Source: Oscillospiraceae bacterium (GTDB lineage: Bacteria > Bacillota > Clostridia > Oscillospirales > Oscillospiraceae). From it: a DNA stretch of 35,502 nucleotides. The position numbers were made by a program, and so were the translations under genes. The stretch's first letter is position 1. Each line of letters starts with the position of its first letter. The notes below the pieces were generated by a model, which saw only the letters and a program-made list of their open reading frames with translations, had not been told where the DNA came from and did not search any database. Shown here piece after piece: positions 1 to 8,269 of this stretch. Location of the stretch: positions 1-35,502 of the forward strand of contig SVLL01000015.1 of NCBI GenBank assembly GCA_015067935.1. The letters run 5' to 3'.

Positions 1-315
1 CTATCGGATGGATGCCTATAGTCCACTTTGATTTCTCTTGGACTGACCGGTATGATCGGCAAGGGAAAGCGAGGCCCGGAGGTTGTGGAAGCAATGAAGA
101 CCCACGGCGCGGTGTACTTCGGTGCCATCGGCGGTTGTGGGGCACTGCTGGGCAAGTGTATCAAAAAAGCCGAGGTTGTTGCCTATGACGATCTGGGTGC
201 GGAAGCGATTCGCCGTTTGGAGGTTGAAGATTTCCCGGCTATCGTAATTATCGACAGCGAGGGAAATAATCTCTACGAGTCCGGCAGAGCAAACTATCTG
301 ACGCAAATCAAATAA
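1..315 (+). CDS. Class I fumarate hydratase/mesaconase, beta-type C-terminal part (5' cut, apparent frameshift)
   Basis: This is the C-terminal part of the beta-type domain of an iron-sulfur class I fumarase (hydration of fumarate to malate, or of mesaconate in the relative mesaconase). Family features seen are RMDAYSP, GMIGKGKRGPEV, HGAVYFGAIGG, and LEVEDFPAIVIIDSEGN near the C-terminus. The 5' end lies outside the window. The reading frame is broken: frame 2 encodes YRMDAYSPL and stops at 29-31, while frame 1 carries the rest from about base 28 and is itself closed upstream by TAG at 19-21. One base missing near 25-26 explains this. It may be a real mutation or a sequence error. Because the next operon makes mesaconate, a mesaconase role is an attractive inference, but the sequence does not separate it from fumarase. 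Confidence 0.85.
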
Positions 316-319
316 AATG

Positions 320-355
320 ATCGCTCTGCCGGCTCGGCAGAGCGATTATTGTTAT
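320..355 (+). terminator. Terminator after the fumarase-like gene
   Basis: An 11-bp perfect stem (ATCGCTCTGCC at 320-330 with GGCAGAGCGAT at 336-346) starts five bases after the stop codon at 313-315. It is followed by the T-rich run TATTGTTAT. It separates the fumarase-like gene from the gntR promoter. Confidence 0.8.
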
Positions 356-362
356 ATAGGAC

Positions 363-391
363 TTGACAAGATGCGCATAAAAGGCTAGAAT
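363..391 (+). promoter_or_regulatory. Sigma-A promoter of the GntR regulator gene
   Basis: TTGACA at 363-368 and TAGAAT at 386-391 are separated by exactly 17 bases, 31 bases upstream of the ATG at 422. The -35 box is perfect and the -10 box matches five of six positions. Confidence 0.75.
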
Positions 392-409
392 TGTTATAGA
401 ACAATTTTA
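391..409 (+). promoter_or_regulatory. Candidate GntR operator, autoregulatory copy
   Basis: TTGTTATAGAACAA (391-404) has perfect 5-bp inverted arms, TTGTT and AACAA, around ATAG. It starts on the last base of the -10 box. The 17 bases at 393-409 match 15 of 17 with 1544-1560 in front of glmS. The position suggests repression by blocking the transcription start. The assignment to this regulator is inferred from its location. Confidence 0.6.
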
Positions 410-421
410 GGATGTGATGAA

Positions 422-1399
422 ATGTCTGAGATCTACAAGGTCAATATGGAACTGGATGTTCCCATTTACCGGCAGTTGGTGGATTCTATCCACAGTGCCG
501 TGAAGAAGGGAGACTTGTCAGCCGGGCAGCAGTTGCCTACAGTGCAGGAGATGACGGAGCAGCTGGGAATTGCCCGGGGCACCGTAAAGCGCGCCTATGA
601 TGAACTGGAGCGCATCGGTGTGGTGGAAAAGGTGCAGGGTCGAGGTACATTTGTTTGCTATCAACCAAGCAATTCCGGCAGCCGTAAGGAGCAGGCTATG
701 GCGGCAATTGATTCTATGCTGGACCAATTGGAGAATATGGGTTTTTCTCCTGCGGAGATCAATATTTTCCTGAATCTAAAGCTTCGTGAGCGGGAAGAGC
801 AGGAAGCTTTTGTTAAAGTTGCGGTTGTGGAATGTAACCCGGAAAACCTTTCTCAAATGTCCGAACAGCTGCGGCATATCAGCGGCGTGGATTTGTATCC
901 TTATCTGCTGGACAGTATTCAGCAGTATCCCTATAAGCTGAATGAAGACTTTGATTTGATTGTCACCACCGCAAATCACGCGGATTATCTGGAAAGCCTT
1001 GTGCCCTCCAATAAACGGGTGGTGCGTGTGGCGTTGCGACTGTCTTCTGAAAGTCTGTCGCCCATCATCAAGCTGCGTCCCGGTAAAGAATTGGGAATCG
1101 TGGGGCATAGCCACCGCTTCGGAGATCTGCTTTATCGCACTGCTCAGAGCTATGCGGAGGATGCTGTGATTCACGAGCCGGTTGTTACCGAAATGGGGGA
1201 GAAGCTTGCAGACTACCTGCGGGGAAAGGATGCGGTGCTGGTACCGAAAGGATATGAAAAGTATTTTACCGCTCAGATGAACAATGCACTGAAGAATTAT
1301 CACGGTGTTTTGATCGATTGCAACTACGAAATGGACGAAGGCTCGCTGCTGTATCTGGAAACAAAGATCAAGCGGCTTTTGGATGAGAAGAAATTGTAA
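422..1399 (+). CDS. GntR-family transcriptional regulator, likely controlling the glutamate mutase operon
   Basis: The N-terminal 75 residues form a typical GntR winged helix: VPIYRQLVDSIHSAVKKGDL, then QLPTVQEMTEQLGIARGTVKRAYDELERIGVV and QGRGTFV. Residues from about 120 to 325 form an alpha/beta region (for example VKVAVVECNPENL and DFDLIVTTANHADYL). It is much longer than the C-terminus of YtrA-type regulators and is not one I recognise as FCD, UTRA or an aminotransferase domain. It presumably senses an effector, perhaps a pathway metabolite (inference). The gene has its own promoter and terminator and lies directly upstream of glmS-glmL-glmE-mal. Shared motifs at both promoters point to autoregulation plus operon control. 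Confidence 0.88.
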   Translation: MSEIYKVNMELDVPIYRQLVDSIHSAVKKGDLSAGQQLPTVQEMTEQLGIARGTVKRAYDELERIGVVEKVQGRGTFVCYQPSNSGSRKEQAMAAIDSMLDQLENMGFSPAEINIFLNLKLREREEQEAFVKVAVVECNPENLSQMSEQLRHISGVDLYPYLLDSIQQYPYKLNEDFDLIVTTANHADYLESLVPSNKRVVRVALRLSSESLSPIIKLRPGKELGIVGHSHRFGDLLYRTAQSYAEDAVIHEPVVTEMGEKLADYLRGKDAVLVPKGYEKYFTAQMNNALKNYHGVLIDCNYEMDEGSLLYLETKIKRLLDEKKL

Positions 1400-1415
1400 G
1401 GAAAGTAATAACTAT

Positions 1416-1481
1416 GCCGACATAATATGAACCTTGAGGATGAACACCTTGGGGACGCATATTGTGTCGGCTTTGTTTTTT
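1416..1481 (+). terminator. Terminator after the GntR regulator
   Basis: GCCGACATAATATG (1416-1429) pairs with 1458-1471 over 14 positions with one G-U pair, followed by TTTGTTTTTT. The loop is unusually long at 28 bases. Confidence 0.75.
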
Positions 1482-1511
1482 ACATTTCAGAAAAATGCTG
1501 CATCTTTCTTC

Positions 1512-1540
1512 TTGACAAAAGGTATAGAACATTGTAATAT
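1512..1540 (+). promoter_or_regulatory. Sigma-A promoter of the glmS-glmL-glmE-mal operon
   Basis: TTGACA (1512-1517) and TAATAT (1535-1540) are spaced by 17 bases. The transcript would start near 1547, inside the candidate operator at 1544-1560 and about 50 bases before the glmS ATG. Confidence 0.75.
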
Positions 1541-1560
1541 AAAGTTACAGAACAATTATA
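1521..1560 (+). promoter_or_regulatory. Candidate GntR operators over the glm promoter
   Basis: The motif GTTACAGAACAATTATA at 1544-1560 matches the copy at 393-409 in 15 of 17 positions. A weaker half-copy, GGTATAGAACATTGTA (1521-1536), sits in the promoter spacer. The cores AGAACAA and TAGAACA are shared. Two sites flanking the -10 box would suit repression. Confidence 0.6.
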
Positions 1561-1598
1561 ATGCAGTATTCTGCAAAACTATGCAATGAGGTGCAGTT

Positions 1599-2033
1599 AT
1601 GGAAAAACGGGAAAAGAAAGTACTGGTTATGGGCGTCATTGGCGCCGATGTCCACGCAGTGGGCAACAAGATCCTCTACCACGCCTTCACAGAGGCCGGG
1701 TTTGATGTGGTCAACTTAGGTGTTATGGTGGCGCAGGAGGAGTATATCGCAGCTGCCATCGAAGCCAATGCGGATGCCATCGTCGTGTCCTCTCTGTACG
1801 GTCAGGGCGAGCTGGATTGCCGTGGTCTGCGTGAAAAGTGCGACGAGGCCGGCCTGAAGGGGATTCCTCTGGTGGTTGGCGGTAACATCGTCATCGGCAA
1901 GCAGAAGTTCGAGGATGTGGAGCGTCGCTTCAAGGATATGGGCTTTGACCGGGCATTTCCTCCCGGCACCGCTCCGGAGACTACCATCGAAGCACTGCGT
2001 GAATTGTTACATATGGAAGGTGAGACGGTGTGA
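1599..2033 (+). CDS. glmS: Glutamate mutase (methylaspartate mutase) sigma subunit, B12-binding
   Basis: This small subunit of glutamate mutase carries adenosylcobalamin for the carbon-skeleton rearrangement of L-glutamate to (2S,3S)-3-methylaspartate. Its 144 residues are close to the family length of about 137. The base-off B12 motif DxHxxG is present as DVHAVG near residue 15, followed by [12 protein letters not shown] and [12 protein letters not shown], which are typical of this subunit. GAGGTG precedes the ATG. The stop codon overlaps the GTG start of glmL (GTGTGA), which implies translational coupling. It is the first gene of the four-gene operon. Confidence 0.95.
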   Translation: MEKREKKVLVMGVIGADVHAVGNKILYHAFTEAGFDVVNLGVMVAQEEYIAAAIEANADAIVVSSLYGQGELDCRGLREKCDEAGLKGIPLVVGGNIVIGKQKFEDVERRFKDMGFDRAFPPGTAPETTIEALRELLHMEGETV

Positions 2034-3421
2034 AACCTGTCTTACTGATTGACTTTGGCAGTACCTATACCAAGCTGACGGCTGTGGATGTGGATGCCGA
2101 GTGCCTTCTTGGCACTGCTGCCGCCTATACCACGGTGCAGACCGACATTAACGACGGTCTGCAGGCCGCGCTGACTAAGCTGGAGGAAAAGACCGGGAAG
2201 CTTACATACACGGCTACCTATGCCTGTTCTTCCGCTGCCGGTGGCTTGCGGATGGCCACCTCCGGACTTGTGCCGGAGCTGACCGGTGAGGCCGCAAGGC
2301 TTGCAAGCCTTGGTGCAGGTGCGAAGGTGGAAAGTGTTTATTCATTTCAGCTGACTGAGGACGACTTGGCGGAAATCTGCCGGAATAAGCCTGACATCTT
2401 TCTGCTGGTTGGCGGCACGGATGGCGGCAACACCGAGTGTATTTTGCACAATGCCAAGGCTTTGGCTTCCATCAAGCCCCAGTTTCCCATTGTCATCGCG
2501 GGTAACCGCACGGCAGTTCGGGAATGTGAGCGGATCCTTGCCGGATGTGAGGTTTATGTCTGCCCAAATGTAATGCCAAAATTCGGCACGCTGAACATTG
2601 AACCCACCCAAAAGCAGATTCGGGAGATTTTCCTCAATCGCATTATTCAGGCCAAGGGCCTGAGCAAGGCCACCGCGCTGCTTTCTGATATTATGATGCC
2701 CACCCCGTCGGCGGTGCTGCAGGCAATGGAGTTGTTGGCTCAGGGCTGTGAAGGAGAGCAGGGGATCGGAGAACTGGTTGCCGTGGATGTGGGTGGTGCG
2801 ACCACGGATGTTTATTCCATAGCCGAGGGTATGCCCGAACACATGAACACGGTGTATAAGGGTCTGCCCGAACCTTTTGCCAAGCGGACGGTGGAAGGGG
2901 ATATCGGAATGCGTTACAGCATTCAGGGCATCGTGGATGCGGCAGGACTTGACCGGATCGCAAAACTCTCTGACCTTTCAAAGGAACGGGTTACCGAGCT
3001 GGTTGAACAGCTGAAAGCGCATACAGATATGGTACCCAATGGGGATGAGGAGCTGGAGCGGCTGGATTATGCCCTCGCTTCAATGGCCATTGAAGAAGCG
3101 GTTAAACGCCACGCAGGCACCATTGAAGAAACCTATACCCTGATGGGAAAGACCTACCTGCAGGAGGGCAAAAACCTGACAAAGGTCAAACAAATCGTAG
3201 TGACGGGCGGCAGCTTGATCCACACCAAGCGAACAGAGGAAATTGCCTCCCACGCCCTGTATTCGCCGATGCAACCGGAATCCCTACGGCCTGTGAAGGC
3301 GGATGTGTGGGTGGACAGAACATATATTTTAGCCGCAATGGGCCTTCTTTCCGGGTACTATCCCCAAACGGCCCTGCGAATTATGAAAAAGGAGCTTGAG
3401 CACCATGGATATTCAGAATAA
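2030..3421 (+). CDS. glmL: Glutamate mutase accessory/reactivating ATPase GlmL
   Basis: This 463-residue protein belongs to the ASKHA ATPase superfamily (actin/Hsp70 fold). It has a phosphate-1 motif at the N-terminus ([14 protein letters not shown]) and a phosphate-2 motif [12 protein letters not shown] near residue 250. GlmL/MutL proteins are encoded between the two glutamate mutase subunits and are thought to protect or reactivate the B12 enzyme by exchanging damaged cofactor. The start is GTG, overlapping the glmS stop by four bases. Its end overlaps the start of glmE. Role and family are clear from sequence and context; the reactivase chemistry is family knowledge, not visible here. Confidence 0.93.
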   Translation: MKPVLLIDFGSTYTKLTAVDVDAECLLGTAAAYTTVQTDINDGLQAALTKLEEKTGKLTYTATYACSSAAGGLRMATSGLVPELTGEAARLASLGAGAKVESVYSFQLTEDDLAEICRNKPDIFLLVGGTDGGNTECILHNAKALASIKPQFPIVIAGNRTAVRECERILAGCEVYVCPNVMPKFGTLNIEPTQKQIREIFLNRIIQAKGLSKATALLSDIMMPTPSAVLQAMELLAQGCEGEQGIGELVAVDVGGATTDVYSIAEGMPEHMNTVYKGLPEPFAKRTVEGDIGMRYSIQGIVDAAGLDRIAKLSDLSKERVTELVEQLKAHTDMVPNGDEELERLDYALASMAIEEAVKRHAGTIEETYTLMGKTYLQEGKNLTKVKQIVVTGGSLIHTKRTEEIASHALYSPMQPESLRPVKADVWVDRTYILAAMGLLSGYYPQTALRIMKKELEHHGYSE

Positions 3422-4856
3422 GAGAATTCCCGAAGGTGAATTTATGGCGATGCGTCAGGAGGTCCTGACCCAGTGGCCTACCGGTAAAGATGTGAATCTG
3501 GAAGAAGCAGTTGCTTATCACAAGGCAATGCCTGTCAGCCGCAATTTCTCCCAGAAACTTCTGGATGCGAAAGCGGCCGGAAGAACCCTCGTCCAGCCCC
3601 GTGCAGGTGTTCCCGTTGTGGAGGAGCATATCAAACTGATGCAGTATCTGCAGGACAATGGTGAGGCGGACCTGCTTCCCTCTACTATTGACAGCTACAC
3701 CCGTCAGAACCGCTACGAAGAAGCGGAAAACGGCATTGCCGAGTCCATTCGTTTGGGCCGGGCAATGCTCAACGGCTTCCCTGCGGTGAACCACGGTGTT
3801 GCCAAGTGCCGTCAGGTCATCGAGAGTGTGAATGTACCTATGCAGGTGCGCCACGGTACTCCCGATGCCCGTCTGCTGACCGAAATTACATACGCCGGCG
3901 GCTTTACAAGCTATGAAGGCGGCGGCATTTCCTACAATCTGCCTTACTGCAAGAATATCCCCATGGAGCGTACCATCCGGGATTGGCAGTATGTGGACCG
4001 CCTGACCGGTCTTTATGAGGAAATGGGCGTTTCCATCAATCGGGAACCCTATGGCCCGCTCACCGGCACCTTGGTGCCTCCCTGCATCTCCCACGCCGCA
4101 GCCATTATCGAGGCGTTGCTGGCAGCTGAGCAGGGCGTTAAGAATATTACTGTGGGCTATGGCCAGTGCGGCAATCTGGTGCAGGATATTGCGGCCATCC
4201 GCACTCTGCAGGAGCTGACCGATGAATATCTGCAGAAGTACGGTCACGGCGATGTGAAGGTTACCACCGTTCTCCATCAGTGGATGGGCGGTTTTCCTGC
4301 AGATGAGGCAAAGGCCTTTGGCGTTATTTCCTCCGGCAGCCTGACCGCCGCTTTGGCTAAGGCAACCAAGGTGATCGTCAAGACACCTCACGAAGCAGTG
4401 GGTATTCCCACTATGGAAGCCAATGCACAGGGACTGCGCTGCACCAAGCAGGTGGTCAATATGCTTGCCGACCAGACATTCCGTGACGATCATCTGGATG
4501 AAGAAATGGAAATCATCCGTCTGGAAACCCGGTGCATTGTGGACAAGTGCTTTGAGCTTGGTAATGGCGATATTGCTGTGGGTGTCTGCCGGGGTGTAGA
4601 AGCCGGTGTGCTGGATGTTCCCTTTGCACCCTGCCGCGCCAACGCAGGACTGATGCTGCCTTGCCGGGACAACGAGGGCGCAGTGCGTATCCTCAATACC
4701 GGCAATCTGCCCTTTACGAAGGAGCTGAAGGATTTCCACGAAACCAAGATCTATGAGCGCGCCATGGCAGAAAAGCGTAAGGCTTCCTTCCAGATGGTCA
4801 TCGATGATGTCTATGCCATCGGCAAGGGCCGTCTGGTTGGACGCCCCAAGTATTGA
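3405..4856 (+). CDS. glmE: Glutamate mutase (methylaspartate mutase) epsilon subunit
   Basis: This is the catalytic large subunit of adenosylcobalamin-dependent glutamate mutase, a TIM-barrel protein of 483 residues, in line with the family's roughly 480. Characteristic stretches are [27 protein letters not shown] (which includes a substrate-contacting arginine in known structures), [14 protein letters not shown] and [15 protein letters not shown] chose the ATG at 3405 because AAAAAGGAG lies about ten bases upstream and the protein then starts [14 protein letters not shown] longer reading from a TTG at 3396 is less likely. It overlaps the glmL end by 17 bases, again suggesting coupled translation. 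Confidence 0.95.
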   Translation: MDIQNKRIPEGEFMAMRQEVLTQWPTGKDVNLEEAVAYHKAMPVSRNFSQKLLDAKAAGRTLVQPRAGVPVVEEHIKLMQYLQDNGEADLLPSTIDSYTRQNRYEEAENGIAESIRLGRAMLNGFPAVNHGVAKCRQVIESVNVPMQVRHGTPDARLLTEITYAGGFTSYEGGGISYNLPYCKNIPMERTIRDWQYVDRLTGLYEEMGVSINREPYGPLTGTLVPPCISHAAAIIEALLAAEQGVKNITVGYGQCGNLVQDIAAIRTLQELTDEYLQKYGHGDVKVTTVLHQWMGGFPADEAKAFGVISSGSLTAALAKATKVIVKTPHEAVGIPTMEANAQGLRCTKQVVNMLADQTFRDDHLDEEMEIIRLETRCIVDKCFELGNGDIAVGVCRGVEAGVLDVPFAPCRANAGLMLPCRDNEGAVRILNTGNLPFTKELKDFHETKIYERAMAEKRKASFQMVIDDVYAIGKGRLVGRPKY

Positions 4857-4871
4857 TAAGGAGAAATAGCA

Positions 4872-6131
4872 ATGAAAATTATTGATGTTGTCTGTTCTGC
4901 CGGCCGTACCGGCTTCTATTTCGACGATCAGCGCGCCATTAAGCAGGGCGCAGGTCACGACGGTCATTTCTATGTGGGTTCTCCCGTGACCGATGGCTTC
5001 CGTTCCATCCGTCAGGCAGGTGAGAGCATCTCCGTGATGCTGGTGCTGGAGGACGGTCAGGTTGCTTTCGGTGACTGCGCTGCTGTTCAGTATTCCGGCG
5101 CGGGCGGACGGGATCCGCTGTTTCTTGCAGAAGATTTTATCCCTGTTATCGATAAGTACATTAAGCCCGAATTAGTGGGCAGGGAAGCGGATGATTTCCG
5201 GGGCCTGTGCGCTATGATGGAGGCCATTCAGGTGGAGGGCAAGCGTCTGCATACCGCTATTCGTTACGGCGTTTCTCAGGCTATTCTGGACGCCGTGGCA
5301 AAGGCTACAGGCCGGTTGATGTGCGAGGTCGTGGCGGACGAATACGGCTGCACCGTTTCCGAGACACCCATCGACATCTTCACCCAATCCGGCGATGACC
5401 GCTATGACAATGCGGACAAAATGATCATCAAGGGCGCGCAGGTGCTGCCCCACGCGCTGATTAACAATGTGGATACCAAGCTGGGCCGCAACGGTGAGAA
5501 GCTGGCAGAGTATGTGGCGTGGCTCCGTGACCGTATTTTGGCAAACCGCACCAGCGAGGATTATCTGCCCGTGTTCCATATGGATGTTTACGGTACCATC
5601 GGTGCAGCTTTCGGCAACACCAACTATAAGGCAATGGCCGATTACATCGAAGAGCTGGGCCGTATTGCAAAGCCCTTCCATCTGCGCATTGAAGGTCCTA
5701 TGGACTGCGATGTGGATGTGCCTACGCAAATGAAGGCTCTTGCCGGGCTGACCGCTGAGCTGGATAAGCGGGGCTGTGATGTGGAGCTGGTGGCTGATGA
5801 GTGGTGCAATACGCTGGAGGATATCAAGCTGTTTGCCGATAACAAGGCCGGTCACATGGTGCAGATCAAGACCCCTGATCTGGGCGGTATCAACAACACC
5901 ATTGAGGCAGTGCTGTACTGCAAGGAAAGGGGCATCGGAGCATATCAGGGAGGTACCTGCAACGAGACCGACCGCAGCGCACAGGTTTGCGTACACTGCG
6001 CTATGGCAACCCAGCCCGTGCAGATCCTGGCAAAGCCCGGTATGGGTGTGGACGAGGGCTATATGATCGTCTATAATGAGATGAATCGCATTCTGGCCAT
6101 TCGCAATGCTAAAAAGCAGGCAAAGAAATAA
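4872..6131 (+). CDS. mal: Methylaspartate ammonia-lyase
   Basis: The enzyme removes ammonia from (2S,3S)-3-methylaspartate to give mesaconate, the second step of the methylaspartate route. It is 419 residues long, close to the 413 of the Clostridium tetanomorphum enzyme, and belongs to the enolase superfamily. Visible features are the start MKIIDVVCSAGRTGFYFDDQ, the metal-ligand segment PVFHMDVYGTIG, LRIEGPMDC and VELVADEWCNT, and the catalytic lysine region QIKTPDLGGINN. AAGGAG precedes the ATG, 15 bases after the glmE stop. The next enzyme, mesaconase, is not in this operon; the gene at the window start is a candidate. Confidence 0.95.
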   Translation: MKIIDVVCSAGRTGFYFDDQRAIKQGAGHDGHFYVGSPVTDGFRSIRQAGESISVMLVLEDGQVAFGDCAAVQYSGAGGRDPLFLAEDFIPVIDKYIKPELVGREADDFRGLCAMMEAIQVEGKRLHTAIRYGVSQAILDAVAKATGRLMCEVVADEYGCTVSETPIDIFTQSGDDRYDNADKMIIKGAQVLPHALINNVDTKLGRNGEKLAEYVAWLRDRILANRTSEDYLPVFHMDVYGTIGAAFGNTNYKAMADYIEELGRIAKPFHLRIEGPMDCDVDVPTQMKALAGLTAELDKRGCDVELVADEWCNTLEDIKLFADNKAGHMVQIKTPDLGGINNTIEAVLYCKERGIGAYQGGTCNETDRSAQVCVHCAMATQPVQILAKPGMGVDEGYMIVYNEMNRILAIRNAKKQAKK

Positions 6132-6162
6132 TGAAAAATACGGTTTTTTCCGAAAATAATGC

Positions 6163-6191
6163 TTGATTTTTGGAAAACACTGTGCTATAAT
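6163..6191 (+). promoter_or_regulatory. Sigma-A promoter of rplS
   Basis: TTGATT (6163-6168) and a perfect TATAAT (6186-6191) are separated by 17 bases. It lies 82 bases upstream of the rplS ATG, leaving room for a structured leader. Confidence 0.75.
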
Positions 6192-6197
6192 CGCTTA

Positions 6198-6265
6198 GTC
6201 TGAAATCAAGGTGAGTCCTCTGCGGGCTGATATGCGCCGTAAGAACGCCTAATATTTAAGGAGGA
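6198..6265 (+). promoter_or_regulatory. Possible ribosomal protein L19 leader
   Basis: About 70 bases of untranslated leader lie between the rplS promoter and the Shine-Dalgarno site. The leader contains a short hairpin around CGGGC-TGATAT-GCGCCG with one bulged base. L19 autoregulatory leaders are known in Firmicutes, but I cannot confirm a match to that family from sequence alone. Confidence 0.3.
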
Positions 6266-6272
6266 CAAGATT

Positions 6273-6614
6273 ATGGATTTGGTAAAGGCTCTGGCCAGCC
6301 AGTACATGAAGGAGCAGCTGCCTGAGGTTCAGGTCGGCGACAGCGTTCGTGTGCATGTGCGTATCAAGGAAGGCTCCCGTGAGCGTATTCAGGTGTTTGA
6401 AGGCACTGTGATCGCCCGGAAGCACGGTGGCATCGGTGAGACCATCACTGTTCGTCGTGTTAGCTACGGCGTGGGTTGTGAGAAGGTCTTCCCTCTGCAT
6501 TCCCCCAATGTTGCAGCAATCGAGACCGTCCGTCACGGTAAGGTTCGTCGTGCAAAGCTGTACTATCTCCGCGATCGTATGGGCAAGGCTGCCAAGATCA
6601 AAGAGAAGGTCTAA
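6273..6614 (+). CDS. rplS: 50S ribosomal protein L19
   Basis: L19 sits at the interface of the two ribosomal subunits. The 113-residue length matches the family (about 115). Conserved stretches are [58 protein letters not shown] and [27 protein letters not shown] lies nine bases upstream of the ATG. It has its own promoter and a strong terminator, so it is probably largely a single-gene unit, with read-through to lepB possible. It starts the conserved order rplS, lepB, rbgA, rnhB. Confidence 0.98.
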   Translation: MDLVKALASQYMKEQLPEVQVGDSVRVHVRIKEGSRERIQVFEGTVIARKHGGIGETITVRRVSYGVGCEKVFPLHSPNVAAIETVRHGKVRRAKLYYLRDRMGKAAKIKEKV

Positions 6615-6632
6615 CAAAAAAACGAAAAAAAA

Positions 6633-6656
6633 GAGGGCTTGCCCTCTTTTTTTTTG
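6633..6656 (+). terminator. Terminator after rplS
   Basis: AGAGGGC (6633-6639) pairs with GCCCTCT (6642-6648) and is followed by nine T. An A-run precedes the stem, so it could act in both directions. Confidence 0.9.
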
Positions 6657-6736
6657 TACTCTTTTGGTTTATAATGGTAGAAAAGCGTAAAAGGGGAGTA
6701 TAACCCTTTCTTAGATACACAAGGAGTGATCTTGTT

Positions 6737-7402
6737 TTGGACGAAATGAATTGGCAGGAACAGCTGCCGGAAGAAGTTACAGAACCTGCATCTGAAGAAG
6801 TCGCAGAAGAGAAAAAGGAAAAAGAGGATTGGCGTAAGGTTGTTCTGACTTATTTGCACGACCTTTCCTACCTGCTGGCAAGCCTGATTCTGGTGTTCCT
6901 GCTGCTGTTCCGTGTTGTAATTGTAGAAGGTACATCAATGAATAATACCTTATTGGACGGAGATTACCTTTTGCTGTTGAGTAACACTTTCTACCATGAG
7001 CCCCAGTACGGTGATGTAATCGTCGCCAGCAAAAAGAGCTTTGATAACGGAGCACCCATTGTCAAGCGCGTTATTGCTACGGAGGGTCAGTGGGTGAATA
7101 TCAATTTTGAAACCGGCATTGTCTATGTAGGCGATACGAAGGATACGATGCAACCGCTGGATGAGCCGTATACTTTGACGCTGACCATCAGAGAAGAGGG
7201 CGTTATTTTTCCGCTGCAGGTAGACGAAGGGTGCTTGTTTGTGATGGGTGACAACCGGGATGGATCAAAGGACAGCCGTGATCCGGAAATCGGCCTTGTA
7301 GATAAGCGGGAAGTGCTGGGCAAGGTGATTTTCCTCTTCGTCCCCGGCACCAATAAGGGTCAGTATGAGCAGGATTTTGGAAGGATTGGAGTGGTTGACT
7401 GA
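6737..7402 (+). CDS. lepB: Signal peptidase I
   Basis: This membrane serine protease cleaves signal peptides from exported proteins (family S26). An acidic and lysine-rich N-terminus of about 35 residues is followed by one membrane segment (YLLASLILVFLLLFRVVIV), a Gram-positive type arrangement. The catalytic serine is S67 in EGTSMNN and the general-base lysine is K110 in PIVKRVIAT; the MGDNRDGSKDSR box is also present. The start is taken as TTG because AAGGAGTGAT lies at the right distance; the in-frame ATG at 6746 is too far. TATAAT at 6670-6675 is a possible -10 box, but I see no good -35. Its stop overlaps the rbgA start. Confidence 0.95.
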   Translation: MDEMNWQEQLPEEVTEPASEEVAEEKKEKEDWRKVVLTYLHDLSYLLASLILVFLLLFRVVIVEGTSMNNTLLDGDYLLLLSNTFYHEPQYGDVIVASKKSFDNGAPIVKRVIATEGQWVNINFETGIVYVGDTKDTMQPLDEPYTLTLTIREEGVIFPLQVDEGCLFVMGDNRDGSKDSRDPEIGLVDKREVLGKVIFLFVPGTNKGQYEQDFGRIGVVD

Positions 7403-8268
7403 TGGATTCTGGGCAGATGAATATCCAGTGGTATCCCGGTCACATGACCAAAACCCGGCGGCAGATCGAGGCGGATCTGAAGCAGGTGGATGCGGTGTGC
7501 GAGATCGTGGACGCACGGATTCCCTTTGCCAGCCGCAACCCGGATATTGATGCCATCTGTGGCGACAAGCCACGGATGATTATCCTGAATCGGATGGATC
7601 TGGCAGATCCGGAGGCGACCAAACGCTGGGTGACCTATTTCAAGAGCAAGGGTATGGCGGCAGTGCCTACAGACTGCAAGAGCCGGAAGGGTATCAGCGA
7701 TTTCCAGCCGGCTGTGCGTTCAATTTTAAAAGATAAAATCGCGCGTAACGCCGCCAAGGGTATGAATAAACCTCTGCGTGTGATGATCGTGGGTATTCCC
7801 AATGTGGGCAAGTCCACCTTAATCAATCAGATTTCCGGTCGGAAGGGTGCAAAGGCGGAGAATCGGCCCGGTGTGACCCGTGGCAAGCAGTGGGTAACAG
7901 TGGACAATTCTTTGCTCCTTTTGGATACCCCCGGCATTTTGTGGCCGAAGTTTGAAGACCCCGAAGTGGGGATGATGCTTGCCTATACCGGCGCGGTCAA
8001 GGACGGCATTCTGGATGTGGAGGAGCTGGCCTGCCATCTTATGGGTGTGCTGCATAAACGGTACCCTCAGGCGTTAAAGGAACGCTACGGTCTGGAAGCC
8101 GAGGAGGGAACCCCTGCCTATGAACTGCTGGAAATGATGGGCCGAAAGCGCGGCTATCTGGTTTCCGGCGGCGAAGTCAATACAGAACGAACGGCGAAGG
8201 TTCTTTTGGATGAGTACCGCAGCGGTAAGCTGGGGCGTATCACCTTCGAAGAGCCTGCGGAGGAATAA
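7402..8268 (+). CDS. rbgA: Ribosome biogenesis GTPase RbgA (YlqF)
   Basis: RbgA is a GTPase needed for late assembly of the 50S subunit. It has the circularly permuted G-motif order of the family: G4 as LNRMD near residue 57, then G1 as GIPNVGKS near residue 133, then PGVTRG and G3 as DTPG. The family's N-terminal signature IQWYPGHMTKTRR is present. Length is 288 residues (B. subtilis about 282). The ATG overlaps the lepB stop by one base; an ATG at 7417 is a possible alternative start. It is followed within two bases by rnhB, as in other Firmicutes. Confidence 0.96.
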   Translation: MDSGQMNIQWYPGHMTKTRRQIEADLKQVDAVCEIVDARIPFASRNPDIDAICGDKPRMIILNRMDLADPEATKRWVTYFKSKGMAAVPTDCKSRKGISDFQPAVRSILKDKIARNAAKGMNKPLRVMIVGIPNVGKSTLINQISGRKGAKAENRPGVTRGKQWVTVDNSLLLLDTPGILWPKFEDPEVGMMLAYTGAVKDGILDVEELACHLMGVLHKRYPQALKERYGLEAEEGTPAYELLEMMGRKRGYLVSGGEVNTERTAKVLLDEYRSGKLGRITFEEPAEE

Positions 8269-8269
8269 A

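Noticed and set aside
6670-6675. TATAAT as a full promoter of lepB
   Set aside because: No acceptable -35 box lies 16-18 bases upstream, and the position overlaps the rplS terminator area. Kept only as a remark under lepB.
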